NCBI GenBank assembly: GCA_910583615.1 | Contig: CAJTXP010000053.1 | Coordinates: 1-25,791 of the forward strand | Direction: 5' to 3' | Length of the DNA: 25,791 nt | From: an uncultured Lachnospiraceae bacterium | GTDB taxonomy: Bacteria > Bacillota > Clostridia > Lachnospirales > Lachnospiraceae | Shown here: positions 15,391-23,550 of the stretch, one piece after another | How the letters are laid out: each line of letters begins with the position of its first letter | Numbering within the stretch: the stretch's first letter is position 1 | Notes under the pieces: model-generated | Told to the model about the DNA's origin: nothing | What the model saw: only the letters and a program-made list of their open reading frames with translations | Databases searched by the model: none | Program-made: the position numbers and the translations under genes

Positions 15391-16599
15391 TTATCTGTCT
15401 GCGGCGACGGATTCTTTCGGGAAGATCCGGTCCAGGATCGCATGCGCCACTTCCTCCTTGCTCATGATCGGCAGCTCCTGTATGGAGTCTGCGGTAATCA
15501 GCGTGACCACGTTGGTGTCGGTGCCAAAGCCCGCGCCTGAGACTTTCAGGTTGTTGGCGACGATCATGTCCACATGTTTACGGATCAGCTTTTCCCGGGA
15601 ATTCTGAAGCATGTTTTCCGTTTCCATGGAAAATCCGCAGAGGAACTGTCCTTCCCGTTTGTGTTCGCCCAGGTATTTCAGAATGTCTCTGGTGCGCTTC
15701 AGGGGGATGCTCATGTCCCCTTCCTGTTTCTTGACCTTTTCCTCACTGACGGCAGCCGGCGTATAGTCTGCCACGGCGGCGGCCTTTATGATGGCGTCCT
15801 GCGCATCCGCCGCTGCGGTGACCGCCTGGAACATGTCTTCGGCGGACCGGATCGGAACCACCTTTACAAAAGGCGGCGGAGCCAGATTGACAGGCCCTGA
15901 CACCAGCGTTACCTCCGCTCCCCGCAGCATGGCGGCGTGGGCGACGGCGTAGCCCATCTTACCGGTGGAATGATTGGTAATGACCCGGACCGGATCGATG
16001 GCCTCCTGGGTGGGGCCGGCGGTGACGAGAATCTTCCTGCCGGACAGGTCCTTTTCATATGCAATTTCTTTTAAAATGTAAGAAAGCAGCTCCTCCGGCT
16101 CCGGCATCTTGCCGGCTCCCGTATCTCCGCATGCCAGACGGCCGGTTGCCGGCTCGATGATCCTGTAATCGTATTTTTTCAGTATGTTCAGATTGTCCTG
16201 AAGAACCGGGTTTTCATACATGGCGGTGTTCATGGCAGGAGAGATGAACTTCGGGCAGGTGCACGCCATCAGCGTCGTGGTCAGCATGTCGTCGGCGATG
16301 CCGTGGGCGAGCTTTCCGATGACGTTGGCGGACGCCGGCGCGATCAGAGCCAGATCCGCCTTTTTTGCCACGGAGATGTGCTCCACTTCGAAGGAAAAAT
16401 TCCGGTCGAAGGTGTCCGTCAGGCATTTTTTCCCAGTCAGTGTCTCAAACGTAATGGGATTGATAAACTGCGCCGCGTTTTCGGTCATGATGACCTGCAC
16501 GTCGCAGTGCAGCTTCTTCAGGGCGCTGGCGAGATACGCAGCCTTGTAGGCGGCGATGCTGCCGGTTACGCCCAATAGTACGTGTTTGTTTTTTAACAT
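15391..16599 (-). CDS. coaBC: Bifunctional phosphopantothenoylcysteine decarboxylase / phosphopantothenate-cysteine ligase
   Basis: A 402-residue CoaBC (Dfp), catalysing two successive steps of coenzyme A synthesis. The N-terminal FMN decarboxylase has GVTGSIAAYK (10-19), H74 in VEHIS, PASANVIGKLAHG (88-100), PAMNTAMY (121-128) and C157 in RLACGDTGAG. The CTP-dependent ligase domain begins about residue 189 with ILVTAGPTQEAIDPVR, NHSTGKMG and KAAAVADYTP. ATG 16599 is chosen because GGAGG (16612-16608) precedes it and the flavoprotein fold starts directly. An upstream ATG at 16713 would add 38 unrelated residues. It is divergent from coaX, the first enzyme of the pathway. Confidence 0.95.
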   Translation of the reverse strand: MLKNKHVLLGVTGSIAAYKAAYLASALKKLHCDVQVIMTENAAQFINPITFETLTGKKCLTDTFDRNFSFEVEHISVAKKADLALIAPASANVIGKLAHGIADDMLTTTLMACTCPKFISPAMNTAMYENPVLQDNLNILKKYDYRIIEPATGRLACGDTGAGKMPEPEELLSYILKEIAYEKDLSGRKILVTAGPTQEAIDPVRVITNHSTGKMGYAVAHAAMLRGAEVTLVSGPVNLAPPPFVKVVPIRSAEDMFQAVTAAADAQDAIIKAAAVADYTPAAVSEEKVKKQEGDMSIPLKRTRDILKYLGEHKREGQFLCGFSMETENMLQNSREKLIRKHVDMIVANNLKVSGAGFGTDTNVVTLITADSIQELPIMSKEEVAHAILDRIFPKESVAADR

Positions 16600-16664
16600 A
16601 TGGTTGTCCTCCGTCGAATATTGGAAAATGCCTGCGTGATCCGGCATCAATATAAATATGGCAC

Positions 16665-16700
16665 AAGCTTTCGCAAAAGTAAAGCGGAAGGCTTTTTTTT
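16665..16700 (+). terminator. Plus-strand terminator-like hairpin in the coaBC/coaX divergent region
   Basis: AAGCTTTCG (16665-16673) pairs with CGGAAGGCTT (16685-16694) with one wobble and one bulge, and runs into eight T (16693-16700). There is no plus-strand gene upstream for more than 1 kb, so its purpose is unclear. It may end an antisense or leader transcript. On the minus strand the same hairpin lies just upstream of the coaBC start region. Confidence 0.45.
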
Positions 16701-16721
16701 GCAGAAAAAACATGGTATGAT
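16693..16721 (+). promoter_or_regulatory. Possible promoter for coaX
   Basis: TATGAT (16716-16721) with an extended -10 TGG directly before it. The -35 position is only a T-run (16693-16698). It lies about 120 bases ahead of the coaX ATG and immediately after the terminator-like hairpin. Confidence 0.4.
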
Positions 16722-16842
16722 AAGACAGAACTGTGACTGGAACCTTATCTGGAGGACCTGCTGCTGGTCGGGATCAGTTACAGCAGGAAAACGAAGAAAC
16801 ACGAGTGCCATATAGAAAAATACAGGAAATGAGGGAAGAAAG

Positions 16843-17607
16843 ATGATACTGGCAGTTGATATCGGCAACACGAACATTGTAGTGGGATGCATCGACGGGG
16901 AAAAGGTCTGTTTTGTGGAGCGCCTGTCCACGGTATCCACGAGAACGGAACTGGAGTACGCCATCAGCTTCAAGAACATTCTGGAACTGCATGACATCCA
17001 GATCAAAGATCTGGACGGCGGCATCATCTCGTCGGTGGTCCCTCCGGTGACGAATACCGTCAGGCGTTCCATGGAGAAAATCATCACCCACGATGTCATT
17101 GTCATCGGGCCGGGCGTGAAGACCGGCCTGAACATCCTGATGGACGATCCCAGACAGGTGGGAAGCGACCGGATCGTCAATGCGGTGGCGGTGATCCATG
17201 AATACCCGGTTCCGGCGGCGATCATTGATATGGGGACCGCCACGACGATCTGTATCGTGGATGAGAAAAAGAATTATATCGGCGGCGCCATCATACCGGG
17301 CGCGCGTATCTCGGCGGACACGCTGACTGCAAGGACCGCGCAGCTCCCGAAGATCAGCATCGAGCCTCCGGCCAGACTGATCGGGAAAAATACGGTGGAC
17401 TGTATGAAGAGCGGCGTCTTTTACGGAAACGCGGCGCTTCTTGACGGGATGCTGGACCGGATGGAGGAGGAGATGGGGCAGAAACTGACGATTGTGGCCA
17501 CCGGCGGGCTGGCCAGAGCGTTGATTCCCCACTGCAGGCATGAGATCCTGCTGGATGACGAGCTGCTGTTAAAAGGGCTGAAGATCATTTATGAAAAGAA
17601 TCAGTGA
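16843..17607 (+). CDS. coaX: Type III pantothenate kinase
   Basis: A 254-residue CoaX, which phosphorylates pantothenate in the first committed step of coenzyme A synthesis. Acetate-kinase-fold motifs are visible: DIGNTN (6-11), SSVVPP (63-68), GPGVKTG (89-95), GSDR (107-110, where many homologues read GADR), and DMGTATT (129-135) with the later GGAIIPG. Length is usual. The ribosome site is GAGGGAAG upstream of ATG 16843. It is divergent from coaBC, so the window carries three catalytic steps of the CoA pathway. Type III kinases are not inhibited by CoA, so control is likely at the level of expression. Confidence 0.94.
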   Translation: MILAVDIGNTNIVVGCIDGEKVCFVERLSTVSTRTELEYAISFKNILELHDIQIKDLDGGIISSVVPPVTNTVRRSMEKIITHDVIVIGPGVKTGLNILMDDPRQVGSDRIVNAVAVIHEYPVPAAIIDMGTATTICIVDEKKNYIGGAIIPGARISADTLTARTAQLPKISIEPPARLIGKNTVDCMKSGVFYGNAALLDGMLDRMEEEMGQKLTIVATGGLARALIPHCRHEILLDDELLLKGLKIIYEKNQ

Positions 17608-17629
17608 CCGTTTCCGGGCATAAAACAGA

Positions 17630-17656
17630 CCGGACGGATGCTGCATATCCGTCCGG
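17630..17656. terminator. Bidirectional terminator between coaX and the DUF1292 gene
   Basis: CCGGACGGAT (17630-17639) and ATCCGTCCGG (17647-17656) form a perfect 10-bp stem around GCTGCAT. On the minus strand TCTGTTTTATG follows, so it serves the DUF1292 gene best. On the plus strand the tail lacks a U-run. Confidence 0.7.
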
Positions 17657-17674
17657 CCCGCTGCCTGTTCACAT

Positions 17675-18025
17675 TTAATTCAGATCGTTTTCAGAGACCA
17701 GCTCATCGTATTCCATGGAATCCAGAAGCTCGTCGAAGGCATCGGAAGCGGCTTCGTATTCTTCGTCGCTCTCGATGTTCTCAAGCTGCGGGCTGCCGGA
17801 AGCATCCACCTTGTAACGGTACAGATAGACCTCTCCGTCGGAATTCTGTCCGTTTTCATCCAGCGGAAGAAGGGCAATGTATTCCCGGTTGTCCGCGTCA
17901 AAAATGCCGACGATTCCGCATTCGATGGTGGAATCATCGTCCAGGGTCAGGGTAACGGTCACGCCGTCGCCGCCGCAGGAGGCGCAGTCGCCGTTGCATT
18001 TGGTCTCATCACATGTATTGGACAT
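17675..18025 (-). CDS. DUF1292 domain-containing protein
   Basis: A 116-residue, very acidic protein. Residues about 22-100 match the DUF1292 pattern (VTLTLDDDSTIECGIVGIFD, then YIALLPLDE and VYLYRYK), ending in an acidic helix (SDEEYEAASDAFDELLDS). The N-terminus carries four cysteines within 13 residues (C5, C10, C14, C17), which could hold a metal ion; this is inference. The function of the family is unknown. The ATG is preceded by GTGAGGT on its strand. It has its own promoter with a dyad symmetry at the transcription start, and a terminator behind it. Confidence 0.85.
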   Translation of the reverse strand: MSNTCDETKCNGDCASCGGDGVTVTLTLDDDSTIECGIVGIFDADNREYIALLPLDENGQNSDGEVYLYRYKVDASGSPQLENIESDEEYEAASDAFDELLDSMEYDELVSENDLN

Positions 18026-18057
18026 TTGTAAACCTCACATTTCTTCATCGTAGTTTG

Positions 18058-18073
18058 TCAGTAGTTCTACTGA
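18058..18073. promoter_or_regulatory. Palindrome at the DUF1292 gene transcription start, possible operator
   Basis: TCAGTAGTTCTACTGA is a perfect 7-bp inverted repeat with a 2-base centre. It begins 1 base downstream of the -10 element of the minus-strand promoter and covers the predicted start site. It could be a repressor site or a 5' RNA hairpin. Confidence 0.4.
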
Positions 18074-18074
18074 T

Positions 18075-18103
18075 AATGTAACAGAATACGGGTTTATTTG
18101 CAA
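18075..18103 (-). promoter_or_regulatory. Promoter for the DUF1292 gene
   Basis: On the minus strand TTGCAA (18103-18098), a 17-base spacer and TACATT (18080-18075). Confidence 0.6.
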
Positions 18104-18132
18104 GTACCATTTGAAAGGAGCAGAATATAAAA

Positions 18133-19305
18133 ATGGAACTGACATTTTCAAAAAGGTCCCAGAGGATCAAAGAGGGGATCTTCTCCTTATTGAATACGAA
18201 AAAAGAAGAGCTTTTGAAGGAGGGTCGGACCGTCTATAATTTTTCCGTGGGCACGCCGGACTTTGAACCTCCGGTACATATTATGGAGGCCATGCAGAAA
18301 GCGTGCGGCATACCCGAAAACTACCGGTATGCCCTGACGGACCGTCCGGAGCTTCTGGAGGCGGTGCAGGGCTTCTATCAGAAACGGTTCGGCGTAGCTC
18401 TGAAGCCGGAGCAGATCATGAGCCTCTACGGCTCGCAGGAGGGTATGGCGCACATTGCGCTGCCGCTCTGCGATCCGGGAGATATATTTCTGGCGCCGGA
18501 CCCGGGCTATCCGGTATTCAGTATCGGGCCGGAGCTTACCGGAGCGGAGTGTGTGACCTACCCGCTGTATCCGGAGAATAATTTCCTCCCGGATTTTGAT
18601 GATATCCTGGAAGGGACCGCCAAACGGGCAAAATTCATGCTGATTTCCTATCCGGCGAACCCGGTCTGCTCGGTAGCGGACGATGAGTTTTATGAAAGGG
18701 CCATCGCATTTGCAGAAAAATATCAGATTATCCTTCTGCACGACAATGCCTATGCGGATCTGGTCTACGGCGGGAAGACCGGGAAATCTTTTCTGTCCTA
18801 TCCGGGCGCCATGGATGTGGGGATCGAGTTCTTTTCCCTGTCCAAGTCCTATAACATGACCGGCATGCGCATTTCCTTTGCCATCGGCAGCGAACGGATC
18901 ATCGAAGAATTTAAAAAAGTCCGTTCCCAGATCGACTACGGGACGTTTCTGCCGGTTCAGTATGCGGCCATCGCGGCATTGACCGGTCCCCAGGACAGCG
19001 TAAAAGAGCAGTGCAGGCTCTATGAGGAGCGGTGCAATACACTGTGCAGGGGATTAAGCCGGATCGGATGGGAGGTGCCGGACGGACAGGGGACCATGTT
19101 CGTGTGGGCGCCGATTCCGAAAAACTATACGAGCAGCGAGAAATTTGCCATGGATCTCATGGAGCGGGCAGGCGTGATCGTGGTTCCGGGTACGGCGTTC
19201 GGAGATCTGGGCGAGGGCTATGTCCGCATGGCGCTTGTCTATCCGGCGGAGGAGATCAAAAAGGCGATCCATGCCATTGAAGAAAGCGGTATCTTAAAAG
19301 CATGA
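18133..19305 (+). CDS. Class I/II PLP-dependent aminotransferase
   Basis: A 390-residue fold-type I aminotransferase. The PLP lysine is K238 in SLSKSYNMTGMR. N176 (YPANP), D204 and Y207 (HDNAYADLVYGG) hold the cofactor, and R365 (GYVRMALVYP) should bind the substrate carboxylate. The N-terminal FSVGTPDFEPP motif fits the group containing LL-diaminopimelate, alanine and aspartate-type aminotransferases. The overall pattern is closest, by memory, to LL-diaminopimelate aminotransferase-like proteins. The substrate is not certain. AAAGGAG lies 12 bases before the ATG. The stop codon overlaps the start of the next gene (ATGA), so the two are translationally coupled. Confidence 0.87.
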   Translation: MELTFSKRSQRIKEGIFSLLNTKKEELLKEGRTVYNFSVGTPDFEPPVHIMEAMQKACGIPENYRYALTDRPELLEAVQGFYQKRFGVALKPEQIMSLYGSQEGMAHIALPLCDPGDIFLAPDPGYPVFSIGPELTGAECVTYPLYPENNFLPDFDDILEGTAKRAKFMLISYPANPVCSVADDEFYERAIAFAEKYQIILLHDNAYADLVYGGKTGKSFLSYPGAMDVGIEFFSLSKSYNMTGMRISFAIGSERIIEEFKKVRSQIDYGTFLPVQYAAIAALTGPQDSVKEQCRLYEERCNTLCRGLSRIGWEVPDGQGTMFVWAPIPKNYTSSEKFAMDLMERAGVIVVPGTAFGDLGEGYVRMALVYPAEEIKKAIHAIEESGILKA

Positions 19306-19901
19306 GTTATATAGACGAATATACAAAGTTTATTTTTCTGGAGGACGAGCCGGAACGCGCGGACATCATCTTTCTGCCCGGCTCGGACGAAGGGGCGCTG
19401 GCAGTCCGGGCGGCAGAGCTCTGGAAGGCGGGATACGCGCCGATCATCCTGCCTTCCGGAAAATATGCCAAATGGACCGGACATTTCTCCGGCGATCCGG
19501 CCTGTGAGACAGAGTGGGCGTATTTTCATCATATTTTAAGAGAGCAGGGAGTCCCGGACGAATGCATCCTCAGAGAGGAGCAGGCTACCTTCACGTACGA
19601 GAACGCGCTTCGATCCCGGGAAGTGACGGATGCGGCCGGAATTCGGGTAAAAAGAGCGCTGCTCTGCTGTCAGGCGTACCATGCCAGACGTGCCGGACTG
19701 TACTATCAGGTCTGTTTTCCAGAGGCGGAGATCCTGGTCTGCCCGGTGGTGACCAAAGGAGTCAGCCGGGATAACTGGCATCGGACGGAGAAGGGGATTG
19801 ATCTGGTCCTGACGGAGATGAAGCACTGCGGGACCCAGTTCGGGGAGATTTTCAGGGAGTCTGCAGGGATTCTGCCCTGCGGGAACAGAAAGAATTTCTG
19901 A
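19302..19901 (+). CDS. YdcF/DUF218 family protein
   Basis: A 199-residue protein of the YdcF-like (DUF218) family. Visible features are the DIIFLPGSDEGALAVRAAELW strand-turn-helix (21-41), a PSGKYAKWTGH loop, and the family's conserved EEQATFTYENALRSREV (about 97-113) followed by LLCCQAYHARRAGLYYQ. There is no signal peptide or membrane helix. The role of soluble members is not settled; some bind S-adenosylmethionine. The ATG overlaps the aminotransferase stop by 4 bases and has no strong ribosome site of its own, so it depends on translation of the upstream gene. Confidence 0.82.
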   Translation: MSYIDEYTKFIFLEDEPERADIIFLPGSDEGALAVRAAELWKAGYAPIILPSGKYAKWTGHFSGDPACETEWAYFHHILREQGVPDECILREEQATFTYENALRSREVTDAAGIRVKRALLCCQAYHARRAGLYYQVCFPEAEILVCPVVTKGVSRDNWHRTEKGIDLVLTEMKHCGTQFGEIFRESAGILPCGNRKNF

Positions 19902-20079
19902 TAAAAAACGATCATAAAGCGTTTTGAAAATGAACATAAAAACAATATAAGCATTATGATTCAGACAAATCGGGGGAATAAGCGGAAAAAGAAATACAGT
20001 TTTCCTCTATAATTACATACAACTTGCAGGAATGTTACATTTACAAACAGAAAAGAACGGATTATGTTCATCTTATCCC

Positions 20080-20107
20080 TTGAAAATTATTTTATTTGTG
20101 ATAGTAT
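20080..20107 (+). promoter_or_regulatory. Promoter for the transketolase genes
   Basis: TTGAAA (20080-20085), a 16-base spacer and TAGTAT (20102-20107) with an extended -10 TGA. It lies 37 bases ahead of the first transketolase ATG. The remaining part of 19902-20143 is AT-rich and shows only a weak hairpin (AAAACG/CGTTTT, about 19905-19925). Confidence 0.5.
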
Positions 20108-20143
20108 GGAAGGTATAAATCTGTCAAAGGAAGGGAGAAAAAC

Positions 20144-20983
20144 ATGCAGACTTTAGAGTTACAGAAAATAGCCAATGAAGTCCGTAAGGGTATCGTGACT
20201 GCGGTGCACAGTGCGAAGGCAGGACACCCGGGCGGATCTCTGTCGGCAGCAGACATTTTTACTTACCTGTATTTTGAGGAGATGAACATTGATCCGAAGA
20301 ATCCAAAGGATCCGGACAGAGACCGTTTCGTCCTCTCAAAGGGTCATACGGCTCCGGGATATTACAGTGCCATGGCGCACAGGGGATATTTTCCGGTGGA
20401 AGATCTGGTGACGCTGCGCCACGTGGGTTCCCATCTGCAGGGGCATCCGTGTATGCAGCATATTCCGGGCATCGATATGTCGTCCGGTTCTCTGGGACAG
20501 GGAATCTCTGCGGCAGTTGGTATGGCGATTGCAGGAAAACTGGACAATAAGTCCTACAGAGTTTATACACTGCTCGGTGACGGTGAGATCCAGGAGGGGC
20601 AGGTGTGGGAGGCTTCCATGCTGGCAGGCCACAGAAAACTGGACAACCTGGTTGTGATCGTGGACAACAACGGTCTGCAGATCGACGGAAAGATCGAGGA
20701 CGTGTGTTCTCCGTATCCGATTGACAAGAAGTTTGAAGCATTTAATTTCCATGTAATCAATGTGGCGGACGGCAACGATATGGATCAGCTTCGTGCGGCA
20801 TTTGCAGAGGCGAAGACTGTGACCGGGAAGCCGGTGGCGATCGTTGCGAAAACCGTAAAAGGAAAAGGCGTGTCCTTCATGGAGAATCAGGCGTCCTGGC
20901 ATGGAGCTGCTCCCAACGATGAGCAGTATGCAGTTGCCATGGCAGATTTAGAGAAAGTGGGTGAAGCATTATGTCAGAAGTAA
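20144..20983 (+). CDS. Transketolase, N-terminal (TPP-binding) subunit
   Basis: A 279-residue protein corresponding to the first domain of transketolase. AGHPGGSLSAADI (26-38) and KGHTAPGYY (66-74) contain active-site histidines H28 and H68. The thiamine diphosphate and metal motif runs from GDGE (145-148) to the NN pair at 175-176. Together with the next gene it makes a two-subunit transketolase, which moves two-carbon units in the non-oxidative pentose phosphate pathway. GGAAGGGAG precedes the ATG. Its end overlaps the start of the next gene by 13 bases, ensuring matched synthesis. Confidence 0.93.
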   Translation: MQTLELQKIANEVRKGIVTAVHSAKAGHPGGSLSAADIFTYLYFEEMNIDPKNPKDPDRDRFVLSKGHTAPGYYSAMAHRGYFPVEDLVTLRHVGSHLQGHPCMQHIPGIDMSSGSLGQGISAAVGMAIAGKLDNKSYRVYTLLGDGEIQEGQVWEASMLAGHRKLDNLVVIVDNNGLQIDGKIEDVCSPYPIDKKFEAFNFHVINVADGNDMDQLRAAFAEAKTVTGKPVAIVAKTVKGKGVSFMENQASWHGAAPNDEQYAVAMADLEKVGEALCQK

Positions 20984-21909
20984 AGAAGATCGCAACAAGA
21001 GAAAGCTACGGCAATGCTCTGGCAGAGCTTGGCGCACAGTATCCGGACCTTGTGGTCCTGGACGCAGATCTTGCGGGAGCTACCAAGACGGGTGTGTTTA
21101 AGAAGGCTTTTCCGGACAGACATATTGACTGCGGTATCGCAGAAGGCAATATGATGACGGTGGCGGCAGGCCTGGCTGCGGCAGGAAAGATCCCGTTTGC
21201 TTCCACCTTTGCCATGTTTGCAGCAGGACGCGCTTTTGAGCAGGTCCGTAATTCCATCGGATATCCCCATCTGAATGTAAAGATCGGAGCTACCCATGCA
21301 GGTATCTCTGTTGGCGAGGACGGGGCGTCCCATCAGTGCAACGAGGATATTGCTCTTATGAGAACGATTCCGGGCATGACCGTTATCAATCCGGCGGACG
21401 ATGTGGAGGCGAAGGCGGCAGTGAAAGCAGCCATTGAGCACGAAGGCCCGGTTTACTTAAGATTCGGACGCCTGGCGGTTCCGGTGATCAATGATCCGGC
21501 TTCCTATCAGTTTGAGATCGGCAAGGGTATCACCATGCGGGAAGGCAAAGACGTGACGATCATCGCCACCGGTCTGGAAGTGTCCGAGAGTCTGGAAGCG
21601 GCAAAAATGCTGGAGGCGGACGGAGTGTCTGCAGAAGTGATCAATATTCATACCATCAAGCCGCTGGACGCAGAGCTGGTGGTTGCATCTGCGAAGAAGA
21701 CCGGCAAAGTCGTGACTGTGGAAGAGCATTCCATCATCGGAGGTCTTGGCGGAGCAGTGGCAGAGGTTCTTGCAGAGCAGGCTCCCACAAAGATGCTGCG
21801 CATCGGCGTTAATGATACCTTTGGCGAGTCCGGTCCGGCAAAAGCTCTGATTGAGAAATACGGTCTGGATGCAAAGAGCATTTACGAGAAGGTAAAAGGC
21901 TGGTTATAA
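20971..21909 (+). CDS. Transketolase, C-terminal subunit
   Basis: A 312-residue protein with the pyrimidine-binding and C-terminal domains of transketolase. The catalytic glutamate that activates thiamine diphosphate is E58 in CGIAEGNMM. The loop THAGISVGEDGASHQ (108-121), the MTVINPAD stretch and the C-terminal transketolase domain (from about 190, IIATGLEVSESLEAA) are all present. It overlaps the upstream N-terminal subunit gene by 13 bases and is followed by a strong terminator, so the two form a closed bicistronic operon. Confidence 0.93.
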   Translation: MSEVKKIATRESYGNALAELGAQYPDLVVLDADLAGATKTGVFKKAFPDRHIDCGIAEGNMMTVAAGLAAAGKIPFASTFAMFAAGRAFEQVRNSIGYPHLNVKIGATHAGISVGEDGASHQCNEDIALMRTIPGMTVINPADDVEAKAAVKAAIEHEGPVYLRFGRLAVPVINDPASYQFEIGKGITMREGKDVTIIATGLEVSESLEAAKMLEADGVSAEVINIHTIKPLDAELVVASAKKTGKVVTVEEHSIIGGLGGAVAEVLAEQAPTKMLRIGVNDTFGESGPAKALIEKYGLDAKSIYEKVKGWL

Positions 21910-21954
21910 GCGCTGTAGAACAAAGACCCAGATAAAGAATGGTATATCCGGAAG

Positions 21955-22010
21955 AAAAGGACTGCCCCGGTAGGCGGACATGAAATGTCAGGTACCGGGG
22001 CAGTCCTTTT
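21955..22010. terminator. Strong terminator after the transketolase operon
   Basis: The arms 21955-21972 (AAAAGGACTGCCCCGGTA) and 21993-22010 pair perfectly over 18 bases. A smaller GACAT/ATGTC hairpin lies in the loop. The right arm ends in TTTT and the left arm begins with AAAA, so it can work in both directions and would also shield the operon from the IS110 element. Confidence 0.88.
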
Positions 22011-22113
22011 CACTTACAGAAACTTACTGTGAAACATAACCCTCTGGGTAGCCAAAAAAGCGCAAACTACCCCTATCAAGCTTAAAAGAAGTTTTTGAAC
22101 CTGTCTGGAAGAC

Positions 22114-23349
22114 TCAGGCGGCAACTACCGGGGCTTCCCAGCCAAGTGCTTTTAGCTTTTTGAGATATGCATTGATTTTGCGTTCTTTGCTGAACTGGTT
22201 GTAATAATCAGCTCCAAGATCCCTGAACACCACTCCGTCTTTGAGGATATGGTAAATGGCTATGAGCATGGAATGGGCGACTGCGACATAGGCCCTCTTA
22301 TTTCCCCTGTGGGAACTGATTCTCATGAATTGTGCATGAAAATAGGACTTTTTATTCTTTACAGCAGCATGTGCACAGGTAATTAGGGTTGTCCGCAAAA
22401 GAGAGTTCCCTTTTCTGGTCTTGCCGGATTTTCTCTTCCTGGCACTTTCATTATCACCAAGACATAATCCGGCCCATGAAGAGATATGCCTGTCCGTAGG
22501 AAAACGTTCCATATCCGTACCGATTACGGAAATGATAGCCTGTGCGCTGGTATTGCCTATACCGGTCACATCCTGAATGGCATGGGAAGCCTGTTTTTCC
22601 TCCGGCTTCATGAAGCTGTCAATCTCATCATTCAGATTTTTGATGTGGATGTTGAGTTCATCCGGATGTACCAGGAGCCCCTTCATCATCCGACGCTGGA
22701 GAGGGCTCATCACACCATTGAGGTCGTCTATGATCTGCTCTTTGGCGGCCTTGAGATTATGGGCGATGATCTTCTGTTCATACATCTCATCGTATTTTGC
22801 CTCATCGATGGATTCCCCAGCCAGGAGATATTCCAGGATGCTGCGGGCACTTTTGCCATTGATATCGGATACGGTTCCGGACAACTTGATGTTGGCTCCT
22901 TCCAGCATCTTTTGGAGCCGGTTCAACTCTCTGGTACGTTCGCCTACAAGGCTTTTGCGATAACGGACCAGTTCCCTCAGTTCCCGCTGATCCTTGTCGG
23001 GAATGTAACTGGGCTGAAGCAGACCGTGCTGTAAAAGGTCAGCGATCCATTCCGCATCTTTTACGTCTGTTTTTCGACCTGGAACAGCTTTCATATGGCG
23101 GGCATTGACCACCATGGCATTCAAGTCAGAAGATTCAAGGATGTTGTACAGAGGCTTCCAATAAGAGGCTGTACTCTCCATAGCGACCATTTCACAGCCG
23201 CCTTCTTTGAGCCAGTCAGCCATTGCAAGAAGCTCTCTGGTTGTTGCACCAGACTCCCGTATCTCCTGCTTATTGCCTTTTCGAAAGCAGGCAACGATGA
23301 GTTTTTTGTGTACATCAATACCACAACATTTGTCGTAAATTTTATCCAT
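22114..23349 (-). CDS. IS110-family transposase (DEDD recombinase)
   Basis: A 411-residue recombinase. The N-terminal RuvC-like DEDD domain has D12 (GIDVHKK), E58 (AMESTASYW), D95 and D98 (RKTDVKDAEW). The C-terminal Tnp_20 domain begins at DVTGIGNTSAQAIISVIG (260-277) and includes RFPTDRHISSWAGL and the serine-bearing DNESARKRKSGKTRKG stretch, where the nucleophilic serine should lie (S302 or S308; not decided). The frame is intact with no stops. GGAGGTG precedes the ATG. Known relatives are guided to donor and target DNA by a bridge RNA from the same element. Confidence 0.95.
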   Translation of the reverse strand: MDKIYDKCCGIDVHKKLIVACFRKGNKQEIRESGATTRELLAMADWLKEGGCEMVAMESTASYWKPLYNILESSDLNAMVVNARHMKAVPGRKTDVKDAEWIADLLQHGLLQPSYIPDKDQRELRELVRYRKSLVGERTRELNRLQKMLEGANIKLSGTVSDINGKSARSILEYLLAGESIDEAKYDEMYEQKIIAHNLKAAKEQIIDDLNGVMSPLQRRMMKGLLVHPDELNIHIKNLNDEIDSFMKPEEKQASHAIQDVTGIGNTSAQAIISVIGTDMERFPTDRHISSWAGLCLGDNESARKRKSGKTRKGNSLLRTTLITCAHAAVKNKKSYFHAQFMRISSHRGNKRAYVAVAHSMLIAIYHILKDGVVFRDLGADYYNQFSKERKINAYLKKLKALGWEAPVVAA

Positions 23350-23370
23350 AAAGGCACCTCCTGGAAGAAT

Positions 23371-23515
23371 TTACGGCACGGTACTCTGTCTGTTATCATT
23401 TTACTGTACGTCCTTTTGCCGTAAGAGGCTGGACAGGTGGTGGTGCAAATGAGAGTACCTGAAATCAGTTTGGAAAACGGGCTGCAGGCCCAAAATTAAA
23501 ACGATCTTTGCCGTT
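23371..23515 (-). ncRNA. Candidate IS110 bridge RNA
   Basis: Downstream of a good promoter (23522-23550, -) and ending just before the transposase ribosome site, the minus strand shows four structures in order. These are a 5' hairpin AACG/CGTT (23515-23500), a hairpin GGGC/GCCC (23491-23479), a loop closed by CAGGT/ACCTG (23461-23434), and a larger loop closed by TTACGGCA/TGCCGTAA (23424-23371). A 5' stem-loop followed by a target-binding and a donor-binding loop is the layout of bridge RNAs in IS110-group elements. Loop identities and RNA ends are inference. Confidence 0.55.
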
Positions 23516-23521
23516 AGTTAT

Positions 23522-23550
23522 AGTATAGACGACGGCAAAAATAAATTCAA
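23522..23550 (-). promoter_or_regulatory. Promoter in the IS110 upstream end
   Basis: On the minus strand TTGAAT (23550-23545), a 17-base spacer and TATACT (23527-23522). The -10 sits inside the loop of an inverted repeat TTTGCCGT/ACGGCAAA (23507-23514 with 23532-23539). The whole promoter sits between a second repeat pair CGTTAGTTA/TAACTAACG (23512-23520 with 23551-23559). It should produce the bridge RNA and transposase mRNA. Confidence 0.6.

Noticed and set aside
13998..15443. A 481-codon minus-strand frame opposite the MATE gene
   Set aside because: The translation is His/Gln/Arg-rich low-likelihood sequence with no domain, while the plus strand encodes a clear membrane transporter with a ribosome site.
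16600..16713. A 38-residue extension at the CoaBC N-terminus
   Set aside because: The flavoprotein fold begins at ATG 16599, which has GGAGG before it; the extension crosses the divergent promoter region.
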